20,257 nt of DNA from Sphingomonas sanxanigenens (GCA_003240855.1 QFNN01000049.1:1-20257), one strand, 5' to 3'; shown: positions 1 to 8,542, counted from the stretch's first letter. Program-made: numbers and translations. Notes: generated from the letters alone by a model not told the origin.

Positions 1-28
1 GCCGGCGGGCGTCACCAGGATCGGATAA

Positions 29-661
29 TCAGGCGAGAACGCGCTGGCTCTGCCGCTTGCGGCGCGCCCGCAGCGCCAGACCCGCCGCGCCGAAGCCGCC
101 GAACAGCAGCGCCCAGGTCGCCGGCTCAGGCACGGCCGAAGTCACCGCGATATTGTCGACCTCGAACGAATTGCTGCCCGACATCAGCGTAATGCCGGTG
201 ATCGTCTGCCCCGCATCGGCAAAGAAGCGGAAGCGGCCATTGGTGCGGTCCTCGGTCTGGTTGCCGTCGGGGGTCGCGACCAGTTGAGAACCGTTGAAGC
301 TCTGCGTGGTCCCGTCGACGAAGGCGAGCGTAATCAGATTATAGCTGTCGACCGAGCCGATATCCAGGCTGAAGCTGCTCAGCGGGCCGGCAAAGCCGAT
401 CACCGCCGTGCCGCCGCCCAGTACGGACAGATAACGCGTTCCATCGCCCGCCGCGGGCAACGCCCCCTGGCTCGACGAGCCGGTCAGGAAGGCGAAGTTG
501 GAGCCGGTGACAAGGCCGTCGGCGCCGGGATTGTTGAAATCATAGGCAATCGATTCACTCGGCAGAAGCGCATCCGAGCCGGGCACAAAGACAAATGTCG
601 CCGCCGATGCCGCACCGGCGGCGCCGGCGAGCAAGGCGGTCGCGATGAGAGCCTTGAGCAT
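29..661 (-). CDS. PEPxxWA-CTERM exported/surface protein
   Basis: About 210 residues. It begins with a signal peptide (hydrophobic residues 3-16, Ala-rich cleavage region ending near ASAA at 17-20). The middle is a Gly/Ser/Asn-rich beta-type region without cysteine. The C-terminus is a PEP-CTERM tripartite signal: PEPATWA at about 178-184, a short hydrophobic helix, and a basic tail (RARRKR). In this family the tail is a sorting signal processed by an exosortase-type enzyme in Gram-negative bacteria; the PEPxxWA variant is typical of sphingomonads. No exosortase is in the window. Two ATGs lie six bases apart (667 and 661). I chose 661 because the AGAGGGGA ribosome-binding sequence ends only one base before 667 but has normal spacing to 661. 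The role of the mature part is unknown; it resembles lectin-like or surface PEP-CTERM proteins only in general composition. Confidence 0.85.
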   Translation of the reverse strand: MLKALIATALLAGAAGAASAATFVFVPGSDALLPSESIAYDFNNPGADGLVTGSNFAFLTGSSSQGALPAAGDGTRYLSVLGGGTAVIGFAGPLSSFSLDIGSVDSYNLITLAFVDGTTQSFNGSQLVATPDGNQTEDRTNGRFRFFADAGQTITGITLMSGSNSFEVDNIAVTSAVPEPATWALLFGGFGAAGLALRARRKRQSQRVLA

Positions 662-809
662 TTTCATTCCCCTCTAAGCATACTGGCACAGCGACGACCG
701 ACCGAGCCGCCGCAGACGAAGCCCCAGCTTCGCCCACGCGTTCAAAGGCGGGCCGCCGGAACGGTTCCTGCGTTGCAGCACAATTCGCGATGAGTGGAGC
801 CCCTGAGGC

Positions 810-826
810 GTTAAAATAATGTTAAC
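810..826. promoter_or_regulatory. CtrA-like box, palindromic GTTAA-N7-TTAAC
   Basis: The bases are GTTAA, AATAATG, TTAAC. The outer arms are perfect reverse complements, so both strands match the alphaproteobacterial CtrA consensus TTAA-N7-TTAAC. It lies about 150 bp upstream of the PEP-CTERM gene and 180 bp upstream of the ABC exporter, in a locally AT-rich patch within GC-rich DNA. The match is read directly; binding by CtrA is inference. Confidence 0.5.
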
Positions 827-946
827 TACGAACCATCAGGAAATAAAAGCTTTCCCGCCCGGTCGGTCCGGCATTTCCACCACGCCGCGCCATACCTCCT
901 TCGCAGCCGCGAAAGCGCACCGGAAGCTGCGGGCCGGATGGGGGTT

Positions 947-966
947 GGAGCCGGCCCTTCGGCTCC
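947..966 (+). other. Hairpin in ABC exporter leader
   Basis: GGAGCCG and CGGCTCC form a perfect 7-bp stem around a 6-base loop (GCCCTT). It ends 38 bases before the exporter's TTG start. No T-tract follows, so it is not a classic intrinsic terminator; it could stabilise the transcript or be incidental in GC-rich DNA. Confidence 0.35.
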
Positions 967-1004
967 CTAGCTATGCCTCCTTGTCCTGACGCGGGGGTTC
1001 GCTC

Positions 1005-1949
1005 TTGTCCGCCATCATTACCGTTGAAAATATCTCCAAGACCTACAAGTCGGGCCATAAGGCGCTTCACATGGTCGACCTGGAAATCCGCAAGGGCGAG
1101 ATTTTCGCGCTGCTCGGCCCCAACGGCGCGGGCAAGACGACGCTGATCAGCATCATCTGCGGCATCGTCAATCCGTCGACCGGGAAAGTCGTGGTCGACG
1201 GCCACGATGTGGTGCGCGAGCCCCGGCCGGCCCGGATGAAGATCGGCCTCGTGCCGCAGGAGCTTTCGACCGACAGCTTCGAGACGGTCTATGGCGCCGT
1301 GCGCTTCAGCCGCGGGCTGTTCGGCCGCCCGCCCAACCCCGCGATCATCGAGAAAGTGCTGCGCGACCTGTCGCTGTGGGACAAGCGCGACAGCAGGATC
1401 ATGGAATTGTCGGGCGGGATGAAGCGCCGCGTGCTGATCGCCAAGGCGCTGGCGCACGAACCCGACATTCTCTTCCTCGACGAACCGACGGCGGGCGTCG
1501 ACGTCAATCTGCGCCGCGATATGTGGAACCTCGTCGGCGAACTGCGCGACAAGGGCGTCACCATCATCCTCACCACCCATTATATCGAGGAGGCCGAGGA
1601 AATGGCCGATCGCGTCGGCGTGATCGATCGCGGCCGCCTGATCCTCGTCGAGGAAAAGGCGGCGCTGATGGCCAAGCTGGGCAAGCGCCGGCTGGTCCTC
1701 ACCCTGGCCGAACCGCTTGCCGCCGTGCCGGCGGAACTGGCCGAATGGAAACCGGCGCTGATCGACGAAGGCCACGGCCTCGTCCTCACCTTCGACGCCA
1801 ATGCCGAACGCACCGGCGTCCCCTCCTTCCTGCGCCGTGTGGCCGATCTGGGCATCCAGTTCCGCGACATCGACATGACGCGCAGCTCGCTGGAGGATAT
1901 TTTCGTCGAGCTTGTCGCGCAGGCCGAACGCGAGGGAGCCGCGGCATGA
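1005..1949 (+). CDS. ABC-2 type exporter, ATP-binding subunit (YadG-like)
   Basis: A 314-residue cytoplasmic ATPase that should power the membrane permease encoded next to it. Visible motifs are Walker A GPNGAGKTT (38-46), Q-loop Gln in GLVPQE (about 85), ABC signature LSGGM (135-139), Walker B ILFLDE (155-160) and H-loop His192 in TTHYIEEAEE. A C-terminal domain after about residue 220 ends with SLEDIFVEL. Sequence and length closely resemble E. coli YadG from memory. The start is TTG, with a G-rich GGGGG stretch (993-997) eight bases upstream as the likely ribosome-binding site; no in-frame ATG fits. The stop overlaps the permease start (ATGA at 1946-1949), so the two are translationally coupled. 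The substrate cannot be told; this family includes drug, lipid and polysaccharide exporters. Confidence 0.92.
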   Translation: MSAIITVENISKTYKSGHKALHMVDLEIRKGEIFALLGPNGAGKTTLISIICGIVNPSTGKVVVDGHDVVREPRPARMKIGLVPQELSTDSFETVYGAVRFSRGLFGRPPNPAIIEKVLRDLSLWDKRDSRIMELSGGMKRRVLIAKALAHEPDILFLDEPTAGVDVNLRRDMWNLVGELRDKGVTIILTTHYIEEAEEMADRVGVIDRGRLILVEEKAALMAKLGKRRLVLTLAEPLAAVPAELAEWKPALIDEGHGLVLTFDANAERTGVPSFLRRVADLGIQFRDIDMTRSSLEDIFVELVAQAEREGAAA

Positions 1950-2707
1950 ACTGGTACGGAATCCGCGCCATCTATCGTTTCGAGATGAACCGCGCGCTCA
2001 GGACGCTGTGGCAGAGCCTTGCCGCGCCCGTGATCACCACATCGCTTTATTTCGTCGTTTTCGGCGGCGCGATCGGATCGCGGATGCAGCAGGTGGGCGG
2101 CGTGGAATATGGCGCCTTCATCGTTCCCGGCCTCATCATGCTGGCGCTGCTGACGCAGAGCATCTCCAACGCCTCGATCGGCATCTACTTCCCCAAGTTT
2201 ACGGGCACGATCTACGAGCTGCTTTCGGCCCCCGTCTCGGCGGTGGAGATCGTCATCGGCTATGTCGGGGCGGCGGCGACCAAATCGGTGGTGCTCGGCC
2301 TCGTCATCCTGCTCACCTCGGCTTTCTTCGTACCCGTCAGGATCGAGCATCCGATGGCGATGATCGCCTTCCTGCTACTCACCGCGATCGCCTTCAGCCT
2401 GTTCGGCTTCATTCTCGGCATCTGGGCCGACGGCTTCGAGAAGCTGAGCTTTGTCCCTACCCTCGTCGTCACGCCGCTGACCTTCCTTGGCGGCGCCTTC
2501 TATTCGATCGACATGCTACCGCCCTTCTGGCGCGCGGTCAGCCTGTTCAATCCGGTGGTCTATCTGGTCAGCGGCTTCCGCTGGAGCTTCTACGGCAGGG
2601 GCGATGTCGACGTTGGGGTCAGCCTGGCGCTCACTTTCGTCTTTCTGCTCCTGTGCCTGCTCGTCCTGCGCTGGATTTTTAAGACGGGCTATCGCCTTAA
2701 AAACTGA
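1946..2707 (+). CDS. ABC-2 type exporter, permease subunit (YadH-like)
   Basis: A 253-residue integral membrane protein and partner of the preceding ATPase. Six hydrophobic segments are visible at roughly 24-40, 56-75, 104-128, 137-160, 169-187 and 225-244. The ABC-2 signature region is clear around 165-212, with PLTFLGGAFYS, LPPFW and FNPVVYLVSGFRW, very like E. coli YadH. The ATG at 1946 overlaps the TGA of the upstream gene, which fixes the start even though the frame is open much further upstream. An ATPase plus one permease suggests a homodimeric exporter (two of each). The transported molecule is unknown. The copper ATPase begins 60 bp later and may be co-transcribed. Confidence 0.92.
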   Translation: MNWYGIRAIYRFEMNRALRTLWQSLAAPVITTSLYFVVFGGAIGSRMQQVGGVEYGAFIVPGLIMLALLTQSISNASIGIYFPKFTGTIYELLSAPVSAVEIVIGYVGAAATKSVVLGLVILLTSAFFVPVRIEHPMAMIAFLLLTAIAFSLFGFILGIWADGFEKLSFVPTLVVTPLTFLGGAFYSIDMLPPFWRAVSLFNPVVYLVSGFRWSFYGRGDVDVGVSLALTFVFLLLCLLVLRWIFKTGYRLKN

Positions 2708-2767
2708 AGCTAATATGCTAGAGGCTGCGCGAGGCCCGCACGGCCCTGCGCGCGACGGGAGGCGACG

Positions 2768-5086
2768 ATGGACGATCATCATCACGATCATGGCGCGGCG
2801 GCGACTGTGAAGGATCCCGTCTGCGGCATGACGGTCGATCCCGCAAAAACGCCGCATCATGCCGAGCATGACGGCGCGACCTATCATTTCTGCGGCGCTC
2901 GCTGCCGCGAGAAGTTCGTCGCCGATCCGGCCCATTATCTCCATCCCCGGGCCGCCGCGCCGGCGCCGGCCGCGCCGCCGGGGGCGATCTGGACCTGCCC
3001 GATGCACCCGGAGATCAGGCGATCCGGGCCGGGATCATGCCCGATCTGCGGCATGGCCCTGGAACCCGAAGCGCCGACCGGGGACGAAGGCGCGAACCCG
3101 GAACTGATCGATTTCACCCGGCGGCTGTGGGTCAGCGGCGTGCTGGCCGTCCCGCTGCTGCTCGTCTCGATGGGTGCGGAGATGCTGGGAATCCACATCG
3201 TCCCGCCGCACTGGTCGGCCTGGGTTCAGCTCGCGCTCGCCGCGCCCATCGTGCTGTGGGCGGGGCTGCCCTTCTTCCAGCGCGGCTGGGCCTCGCTCCG
3301 GTCGCGCCACTACAACATGTTCACGCTGATCGCGCTCGGCGTGGGCGCGGCCTTCCTCTATAGCCTCGTCGCCACGCTTGCGCCCGGGCTTTTCCCGCCC
3401 GGTTTCCGCGATCACGCCGGGATGGTTCCCGTTTATTATGAAGCGGCGGGCGTCGTGGTGGCGCTCGTCCTGCTCGGGCAGGTGCTGGAACTGCGCGCCC
3501 GCGCCGCCACTGGCCAGGCGATCCGCGCGCTGCTCAACCTCGCGCCCAAAACCGCACGACGCATCGCGCCCGGCGGCGATGAGCAGGAGGTCCCGCTCGA
3601 TCGGGTCGTGACCGGCGACAGGCTGCGCATCCGCCCCGGCGACACCGTCCCCGTCGACGGCGTCGTCCTCGAAGGCAGCTCCAGCGTCGACGAAGCCATG
3701 CTCACCGGCGAACCCGCCCCCGTCCTCAAGAGCGTCGGCGCGGACGTGACCGGCGGCACGGTGAACGGCACGGGCAGCCTGTTGATCGAGGCGCGCGCGG
3801 TGGGCGCCGATACGATGCTCGCCCGCATCGTCGCAATGGTCGCCGCCGCCCAGCGCAGCCGTGCGCCGATCCAGGCCGTCGCCGATCGCGTATCGGGCTG
3901 GTTCGTGCCGCTGGTCGTGCTGGTTGCGGCCGCGACCTTCATCGTCTGGCTGCTGATCGGGCCGGAACCGCGCTTCGGCCATGCTCTGCTCAACGCCATC
4001 GCCGTGCTCATCATCGCCTGCCCCTGCGCGCTCGGCCTCGCCACCCCCATGTCAGTGATGGTCGGCACGGGGCGCGGCGCGCATGCCGGCGTGCTCGTCC
4101 GCAATGCGGAGGCGCTGCAGGCGCTCGACGGCGTCGATACGCTGGTGATCGACAAGACGGGCACGTTGACCGAAGGCAAGCCGCGCCTGATCGCGGTCGA
4201 GCCTGTCGACGGCGTGGACGCCGATACGCTGCTGGCGCTGGCCGCCGCGATCGAAGCGCAGTCGGAACATCCGCTGGCGCGCGCGATCGTCGAGGGCGCG
4301 AAGCATCTGGCCGTCCCCGCCGTCGCGGATTTCCAGTCGCAAACCGGGCTTGGGGTCAGCGGCCTGGTCGACGGCAAGGCTGTCGTCGTCGGCAACGCCG
4401 CGCAACTCCGCCGCGTCGGCGCCGATCCCGCCCCGCTCGAAACGCAGGCCGAACGTCACCGGCAGGACGGCGCGGGCGTGATGCTGGTCGCGATCGACGG
4501 GCGCAGCGCGGGGTTGATCGCGGTCGCCGATCCGATCCGTGCGGATGCGCGCGAAGCGATCGCCGCGCTCCATGCCGAAGGACTGCGCGTCGTCATGCTG
4601 ACCGGCGATAATCGCGCCACCGCCGAAGCCGTCGCGCGCGCGATAGGCGGCATCGACGCCGTCCATGCCGATCTCCGCCCCGAGGACAAGGCGCGGATCG
4701 TGGCCGAGCTGAAGGCCGGCGGCGCGCGCGTGGCCATGGCGGGCGACGGCATCAACGATGCGCCCGCGCTCGCCGCCGCCGATGTCGGCGTGGCGATGGG
4801 CACCGGCACCGATGTCGCGATCGAAAGCGCGGGGCTGACGCTGACGCGCGGCGATCTGTCCGCAATGGTCCGCGCTCGGCGGCTGGCGCGCGCGACGATG
4901 GCGAACATCCGCCAGAATCTCTTCTTCTCCTTCCTGTTCAACGGCATCGGCATCCCGATCGCGGCAGGCGTCCTCTATCCAGTCGCCGGCATCCTGCTTT
5001 CGCCGATGTTCGCGGGCGCCGCGATGGCGCTGTCGTCCTTCACCGTCGTCACCAACGCGCTGCGCCTCAACCGTGTCCGGCTTTAG
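2768..5086 (+). CDS. Copper-type P1B ATPase with YHS and heavy-metal-binding N-terminus
   Basis: A 772-residue inner-membrane pump expected to export Cu(I) from the cytoplasm. From the N-terminus it has a His-rich start (DDHHHDHG), a YHS-type module with DPVCGM (16-21) and FCGARC (41-46), then a heavy-metal-binding module with WTCPMHPEI (75-83) and CPICGM (91-96). It has no classical HMA/CxxC domain. The core is complete: TGEP (313-316), CPC metal site (418-420), DKTGT phosphorylation site (462-466), SEHPLA (499-504), TGDN (612-615), GDGINDAP (659-666). MALSS (753-757) in the last membrane helix matches the Cu(I) subgroup signature. The usual YN of the preceding helix reads FN (724-725). Ribosome-binding site GGGAGG at 2757-2762 supports the ATG. 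No CueR/CopY-like regulator or copper chaperone is adjacent. Confidence 0.92.
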   Translation: MDDHHHDHGAAATVKDPVCGMTVDPAKTPHHAEHDGATYHFCGARCREKFVADPAHYLHPRAAAPAPAAPPGAIWTCPMHPEIRRSGPGSCPICGMALEPEAPTGDEGANPELIDFTRRLWVSGVLAVPLLLVSMGAEMLGIHIVPPHWSAWVQLALAAPIVLWAGLPFFQRGWASLRSRHYNMFTLIALGVGAAFLYSLVATLAPGLFPPGFRDHAGMVPVYYEAAGVVVALVLLGQVLELRARAATGQAIRALLNLAPKTARRIAPGGDEQEVPLDRVVTGDRLRIRPGDTVPVDGVVLEGSSSVDEAMLTGEPAPVLKSVGADVTGGTVNGTGSLLIEARAVGADTMLARIVAMVAAAQRSRAPIQAVADRVSGWFVPLVVLVAAATFIVWLLIGPEPRFGHALLNAIAVLIIACPCALGLATPMSVMVGTGRGAHAGVLVRNAEALQALDGVDTLVIDKTGTLTEGKPRLIAVEPVDGVDADTLLALAAAIEAQSEHPLARAIVEGAKHLAVPAVADFQSQTGLGVSGLVDGKAVVVGNAAQLRRVGADPAPLETQAERHRQDGAGVMLVAIDGRSAGLIAVADPIRADAREAIAALHAEGLRVVMLTGDNRATAEAVARAIGGIDAVHADLRPEDKARIVAELKAGGARVAMAGDGINDAPALAAADVGVAMGTGTDVAIESAGLTLTRGDLSAMVRARRLARATMANIRQNLFFSFLFNGIGIPIAAGVLYPVAGILLSPMFAGAAMALSSFTVVTNALRLNRVRL

Positions 5087-5146
5087 CGCGCCGGCGGCCT
5101 CAAGCCGGCTTGGGCTTCTCGCCTCGCCCTGCTAGGGAGCCGCGCC

Positions 5147-7012
5147 ATGCTCAATATCAGCGACATCACGGTGCGCCTTGGCGGCCGCACGATCCTTGAC
5201 GGCGCCACCGCCAGCCTGCCCCCACGCGGCCGCATCGGGCTGATCGGACGCAATGGCGCAGGCAAGACGACGCTGGTCCGCGTGGTCGCGGGGATGCTGG
5301 AGCCGGACACCGGATCGATCGACATGCCGCGCGGCGCGCGCCTCGGCTACATCGCGCAGGAAGCGCCCGACGGCGACGCGACGCCGTTCGAGACCGTCCT
5401 CGCCGCCGATACCGAGCGCGCAGCCCTGCTCGCCGAAAGCGAGACCAGCCACGATCCCGACCGGCTGGGCGAGGTGCATGACCGCCTGATCGCGATCGAC
5501 GCCTATAGCGCTCCGTCGCGCGCCGCGCAGATTCTCGTCGGCCTCGGCTTCGACGAAGCGGCGCAGCACCGGCCGCTCAGCAGCTTTTCGGGCGGGTGGA
5601 AGATGCGAGTCGCGCTCGCCAGCCTGCTCTTCTCGCAGCCCGATCTGCTGCTGCTCGACGAGCCGTCGAACCATCTCGATCTCGAAGCCGTGCTGTGGCT
5701 GGAGGATTTCCTCAAATCCTATCCCGCGACCATCCTGCTCGTCAGCCATGAGCGCGACTTCCTCAACAATGTCGTCGACCATGTCCTGCATCTGGGCGGC
5801 GGCAAGCTGACGCTCTACCCCGGCGGCTATGACGCGTTCGAGCGCCAGCGCGCCGAGCGCCAGGCCCAGATCGCCTCGGCCCGCGCCAGGCAGGAAGCCG
5901 AGCGCGAGAAGCTGCGCGACTATATCGCCCGCAATTCCGCCCGCGCCTCGACCGCCAAGCAGGCGCAGTCGCGCGCCAAGGCGCTCGCCAGAATGCAGCC
6001 GATCGCCGAGCTGCACGACGATCCCAGCCTCAGCTTCGACTTCCCCGATCCCGATGCGCTGCGCCCGCCGCTCATCACGCTCGACATGGCGACGGTCGGC
6101 TATGGCGAGACGCCGATCCTCAAGCGCCTCAACCTGCGCCTCGATCCCGACGATCGCGTCGCGCTGCTCGGCCGCAACGGCAACGGCAAGACGACGCTCG
6201 CCCGCCTGCTCGCCGCCCAGCTTGCGCCGATGGAAGGCGGCATGACTGCATCGGGCAAGATGCGCGTCGGCTATTTCACGCAATATCAGGTCGAGGAGCT
6301 CGACCGCGACGATACGCCGCTCCAGCACATGACCGCGCTGATGAAGGGCGCCAGCCAGTCGGCGGTGCGCGCCCAGCTCGGCCGCTTCGGCTTCCAGGGC
6401 GACAAGGCCACGACGCTCGTCGGCAGATTGTCGGGCGGCGAGCGGGCGCGGCTGGCGCTGGCGCTCATCACGCGCGACGCGCCGCACATGCTGATCCTCG
6501 ACGAACCGACCAACCACCTCGACGTCGACGCGCGCGAGGCGCTGGTGCAGGCGCTCAACGCCTATTCGGGCGCGGTGGTGATCGTCAGCCACGATCGCCA
6601 CATGCTCGAGATGACGGCGGACCGGCTCGTGCTCGTCGACAGCGGCACGGCGTCCGAGTTCGACGGGTCGATGGACGATTATATCGCCTTCGTGCTCAGC
6701 AAGGACAATGCGGCCGCCAAGGCGCAGAAAGTCGATCGCAAGGAAGCCCGCCGCGCCGCCGCCGAGGCGCGCGGGAAAGGCCAGGAGCTGCGCAAGGCCG
6801 CGAAAGCCGCCGAGACCGAACTGGCGAAGCTCAACGAACAGCGCGGCGCGATCGATCGCGCGATGTTCGATCCCTCCAGCGCCGACGCCGCGCTCGCCAG
6901 ACTGACGATGACCGAGCTGATGAAACGCCGGGCCGATCTCACCGACCGGATCGACAGCGCCGAGGCGAAGTGGATGGAAGCAAGCGAGGCGCTGGAAGCT
7001 CTCGAGGCCTAG
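5147..7012 (+). CDS. ABC-F family ATPase (YheS-type)
   Basis: A 621-residue soluble protein with two ABC ATPase domains and no membrane segment, as in ABC-F ribosome-associated factors. Domain 1 has Walker A GRNGAGKTT (34-42), signature FSGGW (147-151) and LLLLDEPSNHLD (about 167-178). A charged helical linker (about 235-290), which in this family reaches toward the ribosomal P-site tRNA, follows. Domain 2 has Walker A GRNGNGKTT (342-350), signature LSGGE (428-432) and LDEPTNHLD (451-459). The C-terminal 100 residues are Lys/Glu/Ala-rich and probably coiled coil. Layout and sequence resemble E. coli YheS more than Uup or EttA. In domain 1 the usual DEPTNHLD reads DEPSNHLD. Ribosome-binding site AGGGAG (5134-5139) supports the ATG. 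It starts 60 bp after the copper ATPase. A role in translation, rather than antibiotic resistance, is likely but inferred. Confidence 0.9.
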   Translation: MLNISDITVRLGGRTILDGATASLPPRGRIGLIGRNGAGKTTLVRVVAGMLEPDTGSIDMPRGARLGYIAQEAPDGDATPFETVLAADTERAALLAESETSHDPDRLGEVHDRLIAIDAYSAPSRAAQILVGLGFDEAAQHRPLSSFSGGWKMRVALASLLFSQPDLLLLDEPSNHLDLEAVLWLEDFLKSYPATILLVSHERDFLNNVVDHVLHLGGGKLTLYPGGYDAFERQRAERQAQIASARARQEAEREKLRDYIARNSARASTAKQAQSRAKALARMQPIAELHDDPSLSFDFPDPDALRPPLITLDMATVGYGETPILKRLNLRLDPDDRVALLGRNGNGKTTLARLLAAQLAPMEGGMTASGKMRVGYFTQYQVEELDRDDTPLQHMTALMKGASQSAVRAQLGRFGFQGDKATTLVGRLSGGERARLALALITRDAPHMLILDEPTNHLDVDAREALVQALNAYSGAVVIVSHDRHMLEMTADRLVLVDSGTASEFDGSMDDYIAFVLSKDNAAAKAQKVDRKEARRAAAEARGKGQELRKAAKAAETELAKLNEQRGAIDRAMFDPSSADAALARLTMTELMKRRADLTDRIDSAEAKWMEASEALEALEA

Positions 7013-7031
7013 CGCGATATTCCCTGGGATC

Positions 7032-7052
7032 GGGGCAGGGTCATTCTGCCCT
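7032..7052 (+). terminator. Weak hairpin after ABC-F gene
   Basis: GGGGCAG and CTGCCCT can pair (one G-U) around a 7-base loop, followed by TCTTCACAT, which is only mildly T-rich. It lies 20 bases after the ABC-F stop and could attenuate read-through into the amidohydrolase. Confidence 0.3.
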
Positions 7053-7112
7053 CTTCACATCGCGCGCTCCAGCGCCGATGGTGGCGGCTTCGATCATAGA
7101 CCGGAGTCCTTC

Positions 7113-8447
7113 GTGCGCGCCTTTGCCCTGCCCCTGCTTCTCGCCGCCGTCGCCGCCCCTGCAATCGCCCAATCGACATCCCAGCCCGACGCCGCGCTGC
7201 GCGCCGATGTGGCGAAGGAGATGCCGTCGCTGATGACGCTTTACCGCACGCTCCATGCGTCGCCCGAGCTCAGCACGCAGGAAGTGAAAACATCGGCGCG
7301 GCTGGCCGATGAAGCGCGCAAGGCGGGCTTCACCGTCACCACCGGGGTCGGCGGCACCGGCGTCGTCGCCGTGCTGAAGAACGGCGCAGGGCCGACGGTG
7401 ATGCTGCGCACCGACATGGACGGGCTTCCCGTCACCGAGCAGACAGGCCTGCCCTTCGCCAGCGCCGTCAAGGCGACGGGCGCGGACGGGCAGGAAACCG
7501 GGGTGATGCACGCCTGCGGGCATGACACGCACATGTCGACCTGGGTCGGCACTGCGCGGCTGATGGCGGCGCTCAAGGGCCGCTGGTCTGGCACGCTGGT
7601 GATGATCGCTCAGCCCGCCGAGGAGATCAACGCCGGCGCGACCGCGATGATCAAGGACGGCCTGTTCACGCGCTTTCCCAAGCCCGACTATGTCGTGGCT
7701 TTCCACGATTCGGCTTCGCTGCCGGCCGGCGTCGTCGGCTACACGCCGGGCTATGCGCTCGCCGCCGTCGATTCGGTCGACATCGTCGTGAAGGGCATTG
7801 GCGGCCATGGCGCCGCGCCCGCGACCACCAAGGATCCGATCGTGCTCGCCGCGCGCATCGTCGGCGCGCTCCAGACGCTCGCCTCGCGCGAGATCGATCC
7901 GCAGGATCCCGTCGTCGTCACCGTCGGCTCGATCCATGGCGGCACCAAGCACAACATCATCCCCGACAGCGTGAAGCTGCAGCTCACCGTGCGCAGCTAC
8001 GCCCCCGAAACGCGCGCGAAGCTGCTTGAAGGCATCCGCCGGATCGCGCGCGGCGAGGCGATCGCGGCGGGGCTGCCCGACGATCTGATGCCCGTGGTCA
8101 CGCAATTCGGCACCTATGCCGATCCGACCTTCAACGACGAAGCGCTGACCAACCGGATCGCGACATCCTTCCTCGGCGAATTCGGCAAGGATCGGGTCCG
8201 CGCCGTCAAGCCCGCGATGGTCAGCGAGGATTTCGCGCAATATCGCCTCGCCGATCCCCAGCATATCCAGAGCGTGATCTTCTGGGTCGGCGGCGTGCCG
8301 CAGGCGAAGTGGGATGCGGTGAACGGCGATCCCGCCAGGCTGCCCTCGCTCCACAATTCGAGCTGGGCGCCCGACGCCCAGGCCGTCATCTCGACCGCGA
8401 CCGAAGCGATGGTCACGGCGTCGCTCGATCTGCTGGGCAAGCGCTGA
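7113..8447 (+). CDS. Secreted M20D-family amidohydrolase/metallopeptidase
   Basis: A 444-residue enzyme of the HipO/amidohydrolase branch of M20 peptidases, which cleave N-acyl amino acids, indole-amino-acid conjugates or similar amide bonds with two metal ions. A signal peptide (MRAFALPLLLAAVAAPAIA, cut before Gln20) indicates export to the periplasm, unlike the cytoplasmic HipO type. Metal-site residues are visible: Cys135 and His137 in HACGHDTH (133-140), Glu171 in QPAEE, His198 in AFHDS, and a C-terminal His in LHNSSW (about 414). The dimerisation-domain motif GHGAAP is at 231-236 and MVSEDF at 369-374. The start is GTG, with GGAG at 7103-7106 as ribosome-binding site. The substrate is not predictable from context. 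It is separated by 100 bp from the ABC-F gene and may have its own promoter. Confidence 0.88.
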   Translation: MRAFALPLLLAAVAAPAIAQSTSQPDAALRADVAKEMPSLMTLYRTLHASPELSTQEVKTSARLADEARKAGFTVTTGVGGTGVVAVLKNGAGPTVMLRTDMDGLPVTEQTGLPFASAVKATGADGQETGVMHACGHDTHMSTWVGTARLMAALKGRWSGTLVMIAQPAEEINAGATAMIKDGLFTRFPKPDYVVAFHDSASLPAGVVGYTPGYALAAVDSVDIVVKGIGGHGAAPATTKDPIVLAARIVGALQTLASREIDPQDPVVVTVGSIHGGTKHNIIPDSVKLQLTVRSYAPETRAKLLEGIRRIARGEAIAAGLPDDLMPVVTQFGTYADPTFNDEALTNRIATSFLGEFGKDRVRAVKPAMVSEDFAQYRLADPQHIQSVIFWVGGVPQAKWDAVNGDPARLPSLHNSSWAPDAQAVISTATEAMVTASLDLLGKR

Positions 8448-8448
8448 A

Positions 8449-8472
8449 CCCGCCTGCGTCCCTGCGGGCGGG
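8449..8472 (+). terminator. Hairpin directly after amidohydrolase stop
   Basis: CCCGCCTGC and GCGGGCGGG form a 9-bp stem with one G-U pair and a 6-base loop (GTCCCT), beginning two bases after the TGA. No T-tract follows. Its position suggests 3'-end formation for the plus-strand transcript. Confidence 0.45.
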
Positions 8473-8542
8473 GCGAGCTGCCCCCTCGCAACGACGCCGG
8501 CCGCGCTATCGCACGGGCTTTCGCCGGGGCCCCGAAACTGAA

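Larger units (their letters stand above)
662..1004. other. 343-bp intergenic region between divergent genes
   Basis: No convincing gene is visible. The region holds the leader of the minus-strand PEP-CTERM gene, including its AGAGGGGA ribosome-binding site and a small hairpin (CGAAGC, loop CCCA, GCTTCG, 717-732). It also holds a CtrA-like palindrome (810-826), an AT-rich patch next to it (811-849), and a GC-rich hairpin (947-966) in the leader of the plus-strand ABC exporter. Promoters for both divergent genes must lie here, but I cannot place reliable -35/-10 pairs. Minus-strand frames running through it are antisense shadows of the ABC ATPase. Confidence 0.6.

Noticed and set aside
822..1775. 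Long open frame of 317 codons on the minus strand
   Set aside because: It runs antisense to the ABC ATPase, which has all expected motifs. Its product is a His/Gln/Arg/Asp-rich string of the kind produced by reading GC-rich genes backwards.
5101..5112. Perfect 12-bp palindrome CAAGCCGGCTTG after the copper ATPase
   Set aside because: It is short, GC-rich and lacks a T-tract or second copy; chance in such DNA is likely, although a weak hairpin with nearby GCCGGC is possible.
5132..6601. Minus-strand open frame of 489 codons
   Set aside because: It is antisense to the ABC-F gene, whose Walker and signature motifs are all in the plus frame.
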